This document shows, in pieces, positions 49,976 to 59,282 of a stretch of 64,000 bases of DNA. The stretch's first letter is position 1; the number at the start of each line of letters is the position of its first letter. This stretch comes from DATKYQ01 sp035528415 (GTDB lineage Bacteria > Myxococcota > B64-G9): assembly GCA_035528415.1 (NCBI GenBank), contig DATKYQ010000075.1, positions 1 to 64,000 on the forward strand. Reading direction: 5' to 3'. The notes under the pieces are model-generated. The model worked only from the letters and a program-made list of their open reading frames with translations. It made no database searches and had not been told where the DNA came from. Made by a program: the position numbers and the translations under genes.

Positions 49976-50836
49976 TCATGTCCACGGCTTGAAAGTCGAA
50001 CGCCGCGCCCGAGCCAGCATATCGCTTGCGTGGTAGGAGCTGCGCACCAACGGCCCGGACAGCGCCTCGATCCCGAGCGCTTCAGCCGCTTCCGCAAAAG
50101 AGTCGAACTGCTCCCTGCTCACGCGCCGAGCCACGGGCAGGCACTCTCCGTTCGGCCGCAGGTACTGACCGATGGTGACCACGCTGCAACCGGAATCGGC
50201 CAGCGCTCGCAGCGTCTCCGTCACCTCGTCGTCACGCTCACCCAGGCCGACCATCAGACCCGATTTTACAAGCGCATGCGATTTCTCGGCGGCATACGCG
50301 AGCAATGACAGGGAACGCGCGAACCCAGCACCGGGACGCACCAGGGGGTAAAGACGCGCGACCGTCTCGATGTTGTGATTCAGGACATCCGGTTGCGCAG
50401 CGCAGACCTCACTAAGCAGATCGCATCTTCCCTGGAAATCCGGCACCAGCACCTCGACAGTAGTCGACGGACAAAGTTTGCGAATCTCCTTGATACAGGC
50501 TGCAAAAACTCCCGCACCGTGGTCGGGCAGATCGTCCCGGGTGACCGAGGTTACTACGGCGTGGATCAGTTTCAAATCACGGACCGTCGCGGCTAGACGG
50601 GCTGGTTCGGCCGGATCGGGCGCCATGGGTCTGCTTCCTTTTGATATGGCGCAGAAACGACAGCGACGGGTGCAGACATTGCCCAACACAAGGAAGGTGG
50701 CAGTGTCGGCGCCGAAACACTCGGCAATGTTGGGACAGCCGGCCTCTTCGCAGACTGTGTGCAGCGCTGCCCGGCGCAGCCTGACCTTCACGGCATGACG
50801 ATCGGAAAGACGGCCGGGCATACGACAAGCTGTCAA
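49976..50836 (-). CDS. lipA: Lipoyl synthase
   Basis: A 286-residue radical SAM enzyme that inserts two sulfurs into octanoyl-lipoyl domains. Both cluster motifs are present: the auxiliary cluster CEEAGCPNIAEC and the radical SAM CTRRCRFC. RPNGECLPVARRV and PLVRSSYHA near the end are also family-typical. I choose TTG 50836 because GGAGG lies six bases upstream and it follows the previous stop by one base; ATG 50821 has no site. No lipB is adjacent. Confidence 0.93.
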   Translation of the reverse strand: MTACRMPGRLSDRHAVKVRLRRAALHTVCEEAGCPNIAECFGADTATFLVLGNVCTRRCRFCAISKGSRPMAPDPAEPARLAATVRDLKLIHAVVTSVTRDDLPDHGAGVFAACIKEIRKLCPSTTVEVLVPDFQGRCDLLSEVCAAQPDVLNHNIETVARLYPLVRPGAGFARSLSLLAYAAEKSHALVKSGLMVGLGERDDEVTETLRALADSGCSVVTIGQYLRPNGECLPVARRVSREQFDSFAEAAEALGIEALSGPLVRSSYHASDMLARARRSTFKPWT

Positions 50837-50837
50837 G

Positions 50838-51173
50838 TCACTCCTCCGGGGCGACGAAGTCGCGAATGGGAATCCCGCAATTGGGGCACAGGCGCGTCTT
50901 CGACCAGTGTCCACACTGATGACAACGGCCGCCTGACACGACATCATCTCCCTCGACCCTGAAGATGTCGAGCTCCAGACCACACTTGTCGCAAAAGTGT
51001 CCCCCGGCCTGCTGGGAGCCGCAATGAGAGCACTTCAACAAGCCGGTATCAAAACCGTCCGGAGCGGCCGCTTTTTCAGACTCGGTCTCAACCAGTACTC
51101 GTGTCAGCATGCGGCCGCAGCTGTCGCAGAACTTGCCGGCAGCCTGCTCGGCTCCACAGTGTTCGCAGCGCAT
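50838..51173 (-). CDS. Triple zinc-ribbon protein
   Basis: A 111-residue protein with three CxxC pairs-of-pairs: CEHC...CDSC (3-22), CSHC...CDKC (about 48-66) and CHQC...CPNC (about 85-100). The short spacers are of the double zinc-ribbon type (CGAEQAAGKFCDSCG). It has no signal peptide or other domain. ATG 51173 has a perfect GGAGG six bases upstream; an open frame to 51341 is not real since it overlaps recG. It lies between recG and lipA, spaced 19 and 1 bases. It is probably a protein- or nucleic-acid-binding adaptor. Confidence 0.82.
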   Translation of the reverse strand: MRCEHCGAEQAAGKFCDSCGRMLTRVLVETESEKAAAPDGFDTGLLKCSHCGSQQAGGHFCDKCGLELDIFRVEGDDVVSGGRCHQCGHWSKTRLCPNCGIPIRDFVAPEE

Positions 51174-51192
51174 GAGATTCCTCCTTTCTGTC

Positions 51193-53331
51193 TCAACCAA
51201 CTTCAGAAAGTAAAAGCCGCCTACCCCAACGCACGTCCAATGCCTGCCGCAGCGCGCGGTGGCCGGCCAGCGACAGATCATGATCCAGCGCGACGATTGC
51301 GAATGCCTCGCGCCGGGCCTCGTCGAGCAAATCAGCGTCACGCGCCAGATCGCCGAAGAGGAAGACCGGCAGCCCCGACTGGCGCGTGCCGATAAACTCG
51401 CCCGGTCCGCGGATGGCCAGATCTTGTTCGGCGATCACGAACCCGTCATTTGTGCGCTCCATGACTTTCAGACGCGTGCGGGCATCTTCAGAGGCCAGGT
51501 TATAAGCGACGAGAAAGCAGGTACCCGGGCGTTTTCCCCTGCCCACCCGCCCGCGAAGCTGGTGCAGTTGGCTGAGACCGAAGCGCTCGGCATGCTCGAC
51601 TACCATGACCGTTGCCGCCGGCACGTCCACTCCGACCTCGATCACGGTTGTCGAGATCAGCACCTGCAGATCGCCGCGAGTGAAACGTGACATGACCATG
51701 TCTTTCTCGCCGGAGGCCATTTTTCCGTGTAGCAGTCCCAGCTTCAGGCCGGCAAACGCCCCTGCCCCGAGTTTCTGAAACATGCGGCTGGCGTCCCTGA
51801 GATCGATCTTCTCGGACTCGTCGACCAACGGGTAGACCAGGTAGGCCTGACCGCCGCAGGCCACCTCGTTGCGTACGAAGCGGTAGGCCTGGCCAACCTG
51901 GCTGCCACTGAGCACAAACGTTTTAATGGGCGACCTGCCCGGTGGCAGCTCGTCGAGAATAGAGACGTCCAGGTCACCATAGATCGTCAGTGACAGCGTT
52001 CGCGGGATGGGAGTGGCGGTCATTACCAGGACATCGGGCCTGTGACCCTTGGCTCTCAGGCTGGCCCGCTGCAATACACCGAACCTGTGCTGCTCGTCGA
52101 TCACGCACAGGCCTAGGCGCTTGAACTTGACCCGCTCCTCGATCAAAGCGTGGGTGCCGACCACGAGTTGTGCTTCGCCCGAGGATATCTTTTCGAGGGC
52201 CTCGCGGCGAGCCGCCCCCTTTACCGATGAGGATATAAAAACCGCATCGAGACCCTCCCCCCGTCTGCCGCCTGCGATCATCAATCGTTTTATCTGCTTG
52301 AAGTGCTGTTCGGCCAGGATCTCGGTGGGAGCCATGAAAACCGTCTGGGCCCCCGAACGGGCAGCCACTATTGCGGCCAATATGCCCAGCGCTGTCTTTC
52401 CGGAACCGACATCCCCCTGCAGTAAGCGGTTCATGGGCTCTGCGGATGCCATGTCGGCGACGATTTCATCAAGCACGCGTTTCTGGCCCGCGGTCAACTC
52501 GAAGCCGAAGAGCGAACGCGAGAGCGACTCGAGATCACAGGCTGCCGCCAACGAGAAGCCTCCGTTCTTCTTGTAGCGCTTACGCCGCAAGGCAAGCCCG
52601 AGCTGAAGCAGTAGAAACTCCTCGAAGACCATGCGTCGGTGGGCCGGGGAACGAAAACGGTTGAGTTCGTCCACATCGGCGTCCGGGGCCGGGAAATGAA
52701 CCTGCTCGAGCGCAGCGACGATGCCAGGCAGATCGTGACGGGCACGAACCTCCTCTGGGAGTGTTTCTTCGACCTGCGCGCAGTAGCGCTTGACGACGCG
52801 GCGCATGACCTGCCGCAGCACCTTGGGATACACTCCCTCGACCTCGGGATAGACGGGAATCACGGCGCCGAAATCATCACCGGCCGCGTCGACGCCTTCC
52901 GAGAACCTCTCGATGTCGGGGTGCACCATCCCGTGCTGGCCGCGATAGACCTCGACCCGCCCGGCAACCCTGACCCGCTCGCCGACTTTAAACCTTTTGG
53001 CGAAGGTAGCCGGGTTGAAGTTGAACCAGCGGCAGCGAATCTGGCCCGTATCGTCCTCGAGCAGCAACTCGAACAAGCGCCTGGAACGACCGATGCGCCG
53101 GACGCCGAAGTCGACCACCTCGGCCGTGAAAGTCGAACGTTCACCAGGCACAAGACCATCAATGGTGCATATGCGGCGCCTGTCCTCGTAGCTGCGCGGC
53201 AGCAGGAAAAGCGCCTCGGCCACCGTCTGGATCCCGCGCCCGGCCAGGCTGGCGGCCCGCCGCGGCCCCACCCCCTTGATATACTGGATCGGGGTATCGA
53301 GACCGCCGCCGGAATTTCTGGGCTGGGGCAT
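51193..53331 (-). CDS. recG: ATP-dependent DNA helicase RecG
   Basis: A 712-residue helicase (family about 680-780) that reverses stalled forks and processes branched DNA. It has an N-terminal wedge/OB region (PIQYIKGVGPRRAASL, IRCRWFNFNP), then helicase motifs GDVGSGKTALGI (Walker A), DEQHRFG (Walker B), MTATPIPRTL and QLHQLRGRVGRG, and a C-terminal TRQSG region. It starts one base after the stop of the TPR gene. Confidence 0.96.
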   Translation of the reverse strand: MPQPRNSGGGLDTPIQYIKGVGPRRAASLAGRGIQTVAEALFLLPRSYEDRRRICTIDGLVPGERSTFTAEVVDFGVRRIGRSRRLFELLLEDDTGQIRCRWFNFNPATFAKRFKVGERVRVAGRVEVYRGQHGMVHPDIERFSEGVDAAGDDFGAVIPVYPEVEGVYPKVLRQVMRRVVKRYCAQVEETLPEEVRARHDLPGIVAALEQVHFPAPDADVDELNRFRSPAHRRMVFEEFLLLQLGLALRRKRYKKNGGFSLAAACDLESLSRSLFGFELTAGQKRVLDEIVADMASAEPMNRLLQGDVGSGKTALGILAAIVAARSGAQTVFMAPTEILAEQHFKQIKRLMIAGGRRGEGLDAVFISSSVKGAARREALEKISSGEAQLVVGTHALIEERVKFKRLGLCVIDEQHRFGVLQRASLRAKGHRPDVLVMTATPIPRTLSLTIYGDLDVSILDELPPGRSPIKTFVLSGSQVGQAYRFVRNEVACGGQAYLVYPLVDESEKIDLRDASRMFQKLGAGAFAGLKLGLLHGKMASGEKDMVMSRFTRGDLQVLISTTVIEVGVDVPAATVMVVEHAERFGLSQLHQLRGRVGRGKRPGTCFLVAYNLASEDARTRLKVMERTNDGFVIAEQDLAIRGPGEFIGTRQSGLPVFLFGDLARDADLLDEARREAFAIVALDHDLSLAGHRALRQALDVRWGRRLLLSEVG

Positions 53332-53332
53332 G

Positions 53333-54616
53333 TCAGCGCCGGCGGTTTTTTCTGTTTATCATTTCGAGCAGGGCGTTGGCGCGCTGCTCGTCGTTCGCCA
53401 TGGCCAAAGCATTGTATTCGGCAGTGGCCTTGCCGATCATGCCAACCCCAAGGTAGGCCCGGCCCAGGAAGAAATGAGCCTCGTTGTTCGAGTAGTCCGC
53501 CCTGACGACCTTCTCGAGCACGTTTATGGCCTTCTTGTAGCTCCGGCGCTCGATGTTGAGCCGGCCGAGCAAAACGCGGCATGGCATGCACTCGGAATTT
53601 ACATCGAGAGCTTTCTGCAGCGTGCGGCTGGCCTTTTTCTTTTGCTTGCGGTCGAGTTGCATGCGGGCGAGGTTCAAGAATCCCTCGAAACAACTGGAAT
53701 CGGCCCGCACGGCGCGCCGGTACGAGTCGAAGGCCCGGTCGGCCATCAGGTTCGCTTCGTAGACCTGCCCCAGCCTGACGTAGGCCAGGCCGAGATGAAG
53801 ATTGAGCCTCAGCGCCCGCTGAAACGCCATTATGGCCTTTTCAGTGCGTCGGTTGTGGATCAACGCCTCTCCCAGGTAGAACTGCGCCCAGGCGTTCTTG
53901 CGGTCGACCAGCACCGCCTTCTGTAAGGTTTCCTCGGCCCGGCCGTATTGCTTGGCCAGCAGGTAGGTGCGCCCGATCTGCACCAATGCCTCGGAGTTGT
54001 TGGGATCGGATCTGACCGCCAGCGAGTATGCCTTGATGGCCTTATCGAGGTCCCCCTTTGAGAAGTAAATATCGGCGCGTCTGAGGTGAGCCTGGGTGTA
54101 CATATTGTTGCGCCTGATCGCATTCTCGAACATGACCAGAGCCCCGGCCATGTCGCCTTTCTTTCTTATTACCATGCCCTTGATGAACCAGGGCTCGGGG
54201 TTTTGCGGATCCAGTTTAATCGCCCTGTCCAGCGCCTGTACGGCGGTGGCTTCGACGCCTTTCTTAAGGTAGGCCTTGGCCATGCCCAGGTAGGCTCGCG
54301 GCGACTCGGGAACCTTGGACAGCGCCTGCTCGAATGCCCCTAAAGCCAGGTCGGGCCGTCCCAGTTTTAGTTGCAGGTTCCCCGCCCGGCACAATCCCGC
54401 GGCTGTTTCGCTCTCGTGGGAATCGGCCTCGACGTAGGCCGCGAGTGCCTCTTGGTACTTGTGCTCGGCCGCCAGGCCGTCCCCGCGGCGCAGAAGATCG
54501 GGCACCGGCGAGCAACCCGCAACAAGCAGGTTCAGCCAAGCGAGTTCCAGGACGAAAACCATCATCGTCCGGGCGATCCACAGGCCGCGCTGTGTTTTTT
54601 CGGCCGGATCACTCAA
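53333..54616 (-). CDS. TPR lipoprotein
   Basis: About 427 residues with lipobox VAGC (Cys about 35) and some ten TPR repeats to the end (AYLGMAKAYLKKGVEATA, ALVQIGRTYLLAKQYGRAE, AHFFLGRAYLGVGMIGKAT). The start is uncertain: TTG 54616, overlapping greA by eight bases, gives a basic n-region, while ATG 54565 would leave none. It resembles the E-type lipoproteins of clusters A and B in build but is not in such a cluster. It may act in envelope assembly (PilF/BamD-like roles are possible). Confidence 0.75.
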   Translation of the reverse strand: MSDPAEKTQRGLWIARTMMVFVLELAWLNLLVAGCSPVPDLLRRGDGLAAEHKYQEALAAYVEADSHESETAAGLCRAGNLQLKLGRPDLALGAFEQALSKVPESPRAYLGMAKAYLKKGVEATAVQALDRAIKLDPQNPEPWFIKGMVIRKKGDMAGALVMFENAIRRNNMYTQAHLRRADIYFSKGDLDKAIKAYSLAVRSDPNNSEALVQIGRTYLLAKQYGRAEETLQKAVLVDRKNAWAQFYLGEALIHNRRTEKAIMAFQRALRLNLHLGLAYVRLGQVYEANLMADRAFDSYRRAVRADSSCFEGFLNLARMQLDRKQKKKASRTLQKALDVNSECMPCRVLLGRLNIERRSYKKAINVLEKVVRADYSNNEAHFFLGRAYLGVGMIGKATAEYNALAMANDEQRANALLEMINRKNRRR

Positions 54617-55085
54617 AATGGATCTTTTCCACCAGGTACTCACGCTCGCCGGCCGGAGTTTGAACGTAGAACATGTCGCCGACGGATTTACCGATCATGC
54701 CGCGCGCCAGCGGCGACTTTACCGATATTTTGCGCTGGGTACGATCGGCCTCTTCCTCGCCCACCAACTGGTAGCTGACTTGCTTTTCGTTCTCCAGGTC
54801 GGTCAGAAGCACCCTGGCGCCGAAAACCACGCGGTCGCCCTTGACGTCTTCCGGGCGGATGACCTGGGCACGTGACAACTTGTCCTCGATCTCCCGCATG
54901 CGTTGATCCAGATGCTGCTGGGCATCCTTGGCCGCGTCGTACTCGGCGTTTTCCGAGAGGTCTCCGTGGTCTAGGGCCTCCTCGATGGCCTTGATGATTC
55001 GTGGGCGTTCCTCCGCCTTGAGACGTTTCAGTTCGTCCTGGAGCTTGCGATATCCCTCGGGAGTCATGGGAACTTTTTCGATCAT
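54609..55085 (-). CDS. greA: Transcription elongation factor GreA
   Basis: A 158-residue protein with the GreA N-terminal coiled coil (MTPEGYRKLQDELKRLK, GDLSENAEYDAAK with the acidic tip) and the FKBP-like C-terminal domain (SPLARGMIGKSVGD, VQTPAGEREYLVEKI). It stimulates RNA cleavage by backtracked RNA polymerase. GGGGAG precedes the ATG. Confidence 0.96.
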   Translation of the reverse strand: MIEKVPMTPEGYRKLQDELKRLKAEERPRIIKAIEEALDHGDLSENAEYDAAKDAQQHLDQRMREIEDKLSRAQVIRPEDVKGDRVVFGARVLLTDLENEKQVSYQLVGEEEADRTQRKISVKSPLARGMIGKSVGDMFYVQTPAGEREYLVEKIHFE

Positions 55086-55299
55086 GCCGTCTTCTCCCCT
55101 ATCAAAACAACAAACCGGGCACGGCCCTGCCCGCGATGCCCACGAAAAATAATAACCCAGGGCCAGGCGCGGATCAAGGCCAAAGGGCTCAAAAAGCTTC
55201 AGGGTTTTTTCGTGTCATCAGAGAGAACCTGTGCTTACATCAATCGTCTCTATTCACAAAGTCGATGTTGGTCCGGATGCAGACAGAACGGAGAATGCC

Positions 55300-58200
55300 A
55301 TGAAGATAGAAATCAAAAGAGAGAAAACGGGACGCTTGTGGTACAAGGGATTCTTGATTCTGGCGGCGCTGTTTGTTTGGGTACCTCCGTTTTTCATCGG
55401 CGCTTGCCCGGCGCCTGAGCCCGCCTCGCCGTTGCAGGCCAGGCTGGAGTTGGCGGCCGGCGATGTATCGCTGGAACAGGCCGGCACAAGCGGGCCGGCG
55501 TTTTCGGGGGCGGCACTCCTGGCCGACTCGCACCTAGCCACGGGCAAAGGCGCCCGGGCCCTGGTTCGGCTTTCCAACGGTGCGTCCATATTCATGCGCG
55601 GCGGCAGCAAGATTTTTTTGGGCAGCGAGGCCGTGGAGCTTTTCGAGGGGGAAATCTGGCTGGACGCCCCACCCACCGAGCGCCAGGCCATCGCGCACAA
55701 AATCGGCGCCGTGACGGTGTTCGCCGTGGACGCAGGACTCTCGATCAAGAAAACCGCCCAGGGTGCAGATGTCTACGTTGCTCGCGGCGGCGCCACAATC
55801 AACGCCCCCGGTGGGCGCGTGGATGTGCACGGCGGCGAACAGGCCGGCGTGATCGGATCGGCGGCGCCCGTGGTCAAGCCGGTCGTCTTCTGGGAAGACT
55901 GGACCGGCGGGATGGCCGACCGCCCTCTGAAAGGCAGCCTGGCCGGAGCCGGATCGGGCCAAGTCTACGGCGTCGATCTGAACTCCCCAACGAGCACGCA
56001 GGCTATGACCATGGAGATCGCCCGCCAGTCGGTGCGTGTCGTAATCAGATCGGGCTTGGCCGAAACCGAGGTGGATCAGACTTTCTTCAATCCGACCGAC
56101 CGTCCGCTCGAGGGCTGGTATTGGTTCTCGGTTCCACAGGAAGCCTCCGTTACGGGTTTTGCCCTGGAAACGAACGGGGTGCTGGTCGAGGGAGAATTCG
56201 TCGAGCGCCGCCAGGCCGCCCGCCAGTACAAGCAAGCTATTGCCAGCAGCCTCCAACCCGCGCTCCTGGAATGGATAGACAGCCGCACCTTCCGGGCACG
56301 AATCTACCCGCTTCCGGCCGCCGGCTCGCGCCGGGTTGTACTACGCTACTTGCAGTTGCTGCCGGTCGTGAAGGGAACCCTGCGCTACGTCTACCCCTTG
56401 CAATCGAGCGAACCGGTGCGCATCGGTGAATTCTCATTGAATATCGACCTGGGCGCGGAAGGCAAGGACATGGAGATCACCACGCTGGCGGACGCCCGCG
56501 TCGAGTCAGGCGGAGAACTTGTCAGCATGCGTCGATCGGGCTATGTGCCGCGCGCGGACTTCATGCTGGAGGCGCACATCAATACTCCGCCCGAGCCCAT
56601 CCGGGTTGCCACCATGAAGGCCGCGGGCGATACGGCCGACTACTTGATGGTGCGCTACACACCGGATTTCGACTGGCTCAAGGGAGGCAAGCTGAAGGGC
56701 GAGATCGCCGTGGTCGTGGACACCTCCGCCGATTCGGATCCGGCCAATCGATCCATGAAGATTGATGCCGCCGAGGCCATTCTGCGCGCTCTGTCAGGGG
56801 AGGACCGCTTCGCCCTGATCGCTCTGGACGTGCGTCCCACGGTGCTGTATCCGGCAAAAGGATTGGCGCCGGCCAGCGAGGCGGAAATAAACAAAGCGCT
56901 CGAGCGGCTTTCAGAGTTCGCCTCCGGCGGCGCAACCGACCTGTCGGCTCTCTTCGAGGCCTCACTGGAACGTTTGCACGGCGGCGAACAACCGGCTGTG
57001 GTCTATATCGGAGACGGCATCGCCACATCTGGTGAAATGAACTCTGATCGACTGGTCGAACGCCTGCATCACGAACTGTCCACCTCGAAAGCGCGCCTTT
57101 TCACGGTCGCCGTCGGCCCCGGAGCCAACTACTCGCTGCTCTCCACTCTCGCCCAGGCCGGTGGAGGCGAGGCATTCCAGGTCGGCGATAGCGAGCAAAT
57201 CAATCAGCAGGTGCTGCAGTTGGTTGCCGCCCTCAAGACCCCGACCATGACAGATTTCGACATGGATCTTGGCGCGGGCCTCGACGAAGTCTTCGTCTCG
57301 GCCAACGGCAAGGTGAAACATGGCGAGCAAGTCATCGTGCTGGCCAGGACTCACCATTCCATTCCCGTGAAGATCGTCGTCAAGGGCAAACTTGCCGGTG
57401 AGAAGATCGTTAAGGAGTACATGATCAGCCCCGACTCCAGCATTGTCGCATCCTTTGTCGCTCGCCTCTGGGCTGCCGAGTACCTGCGCAGGTTGACGGG
57501 CTCCGTGACCGACAGTGAGTCCCGGCGCGGCAAGATCATGAAGCTGGGCATGGACTACGGTCTGATGACGCCCTTTACCAGCATCTTGGCCCTCGATAGC
57601 GAACAGGCCTACCGGCAACAGGGAATTCTCCGCCGGAAGTCTACTCTCAGGGGCGCGCGCCTGTCACACTGGGTCAAGGGCGGCGAACATGAGACCGACT
57701 ACGCGCAGATCGCGACCGACAGCATCGGCTTCGGCTGCAGCCGCGAGAAGACCGCCCAGGAGTCGGCCCCGGGAACATCGCGTAAAATTTCCACAACCGA
57801 GGACGTGGCCAGAAGGCCCAGCGTCTCCGCCGGCGGGAAATACGAGCAAAAGCGCATGGCTCCAGTGGCTACCGGGGGCCTGGCCGAGAGGACAATGGCA
57901 GCGCCAACCAAGAAAATCTCTCGCCCGGAAGCTAAAGCGAAAACCACTTCGTCGGACGGCGCCAAAGAAGGCACCAAGAACGCCTTAGGCATGGTCTCAC
58001 TGATGAAAACCTGCTCCGACGTTTCCCGACGCTCACTGCGCGAAAGAGTAATAATGTGGCGAAAACGAATGCGCACGGCGCGCAGTCCCCAGGAAATCGT
58101 GGCTCGCTACCAGGCGGCGCGAGCCGCTTGCGAGATCTTCGACTGGCGCTCCGAGGCGGCTTTCTTCCGCGTCCTCAGACCTTTCATCAGGGACGAGGGC

Positions 58201-59277
58201 AGCGCGTCATACGTTCTTGAATTCTTCTCGCAACGACCCGAGATCCAGCGCTTCCTGGCTCGCCTGATTCTTCGCCGGGCGGTGGATCAGCGAGTCATCG
58301 CAGTGGTCGAGAAAATCCTCTTCCGCGGCGAGATAAATTGGGCCAGTGTTGACAACGAACTGGCCGCCATTGGAGACTTCGCCCGGCGAATTGAGCGTTT
58401 GCGGCAAATCGTGGCCCGCGCGCCGGACGATCCAAACGGCATCGTCCGCTTGATGCATCTGCTGGTGAAAAACGATCAAATCGACGAGGCCCTGATCCAG
58501 GGTCGCAGACTGAGGGACTCGGGGCTGATCACCCCATATCTCGCTCGTGAAATCGGTGATGTTCTGGCATCCAGAAAACTCTCCGACGAGGCCGTTCGCA
58601 CCTATTCCGAGATCGTCGAATTCGACCCCGGCAGCGTCTTGTCCCGGCGCCTGCTGGGAGATATTTACTTGGCTCACGGTTGGTACGACCCGGCCTACAA
58701 CCAGTACGAAACATTAACAAACAAGGATCCCCAGCAACCCCTTTACTGGCTGAGACTGGCTGCCGCGGCCGCCGGCGCCGGGCGCCTGGACCAGGCCCTG
58801 CGCCTGGAACGCAAGGTATCGAGCGCTCCCGGCCGTCCAGGGCCCGAAGATCCCCGCCAGTGGGCCAAACTATGGTCGGCGACCAGGTTGGCCAGGCTTC
58901 TTTCCAGCCCGCCCCAGGGCGTGAGCACCAATAGCATCCAGGGCAAGCTCAAGCAGCTACAGTTGTTCAGTGGCAAGGGCAGCCTGTTGATAATAACCTG
59001 GGAAGATCTATCGGCCGACCTGCAGCTTGCAGCGCTCAGAAAAAACAGTCAGGTTTCCGTGGGGGAGGCCACCGATGCTGCCAAGAGCGGTTTATCGGCA
59101 ATCCTGGTCCCGTCAGGCGACCTCGGACACTTTGCTCTCAGCGCTGTCCTCCGGACTCCCCCGGCACGGCGCCCAATCCTGCTAAAGCGCCACGACATCA
59201 CCTGGGACGGACGTAAATTCGAGGCCAAGATCACGAGCTACAGCCTGGCCGCGGGCGCAACCAAGCTGGCGATGTAG
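55300..59277 (+). CDS. FecR-VIT-VWA-TPR giant lipoprotein
   Basis: A 1325-residue lipoprotein (lipobox IGAC, Cys about 35). Domains in order: FecR-like at about 50-190 (LATGKGARALVRLSNGASI), VIT at about 230-370 (ETEVDQTFFNPTDRPLEGWY), VWA at about 440-620 (IAVVVDTSADSD, ASGGATDLSALF), a low-complexity Lys/Ser region at about 800-890, then helices and TPR-like repeats at about 980-1180 (LLGDIYLAHGWYDPAYNQYE). The MIDAS DxSxS reads DTSAD, so metal binding may be altered. ATG 55300 has GGAG upstream. It is monocistronic and convergent with ftsH. The surface role is unknown. Confidence 0.8.
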   Translation: MKIEIKREKTGRLWYKGFLILAALFVWVPPFFIGACPAPEPASPLQARLELAAGDVSLEQAGTSGPAFSGAALLADSHLATGKGARALVRLSNGASIFMRGGSKIFLGSEAVELFEGEIWLDAPPTERQAIAHKIGAVTVFAVDAGLSIKKTAQGADVYVARGGATINAPGGRVDVHGGEQAGVIGSAAPVVKPVVFWEDWTGGMADRPLKGSLAGAGSGQVYGVDLNSPTSTQAMTMEIARQSVRVVIRSGLAETEVDQTFFNPTDRPLEGWYWFSVPQEASVTGFALETNGVLVEGEFVERRQAARQYKQAIASSLQPALLEWIDSRTFRARIYPLPAAGSRRVVLRYLQLLPVVKGTLRYVYPLQSSEPVRIGEFSLNIDLGAEGKDMEITTLADARVESGGELVSMRRSGYVPRADFMLEAHINTPPEPIRVATMKAAGDTADYLMVRYTPDFDWLKGGKLKGEIAVVVDTSADSDPANRSMKIDAAEAILRALSGEDRFALIALDVRPTVLYPAKGLAPASEAEINKALERLSEFASGGATDLSALFEASLERLHGGEQPAVVYIGDGIATSGEMNSDRLVERLHHELSTSKARLFTVAVGPGANYSLLSTLAQAGGGEAFQVGDSEQINQQVLQLVAALKTPTMTDFDMDLGAGLDEVFVSANGKVKHGEQVIVLARTHHSIPVKIVVKGKLAGEKIVKEYMISPDSSIVASFVARLWAAEYLRRLTGSVTDSESRRGKIMKLGMDYGLMTPFTSILALDSEQAYRQQGILRRKSTLRGARLSHWVKGGEHETDYAQIATDSIGFGCSREKTAQESAPGTSRKISTTEDVARRPSVSAGGKYEQKRMAPVATGGLAERTMAAPTKKISRPEAKAKTTSSDGAKEGTKNALGMVSLMKTCSDVSRRSLRERVIMWRKRMRTARSPQEIVARYQAARAACEIFDWRSEAAFFRVLRPFIRDEGSASYVLEFFSQRPEIQRFLARLILRRAVDQRVIAVVEKILFRGEINWASVDNELAAIGDFARRIERLRQIVARAPDDPNGIVRLMHLLVKNDQIDEALIQGRRLRDSGLITPYLAREIGDVLASRKLSDEAVRTYSEIVEFDPGSVLSRRLLGDIYLAHGWYDPAYNQYETLTNKDPQQPLYWLRLAAAAAGAGRLDQALRLERKVSSAPGRPGPEDPRQWAKLWSATRLARLLSSPPQGVSTNSIQGKLKQLQLFSGKGSLLIITWEDLSADLQLAALRKNSQVSVGEATDAAKSGLSAILVPSGDLGHFALSAVLRTPPARRPILLKRHDITWDGRKFEAKITSYSLAAGATKLAM

Positions 59278-59282
59278 GAGTG

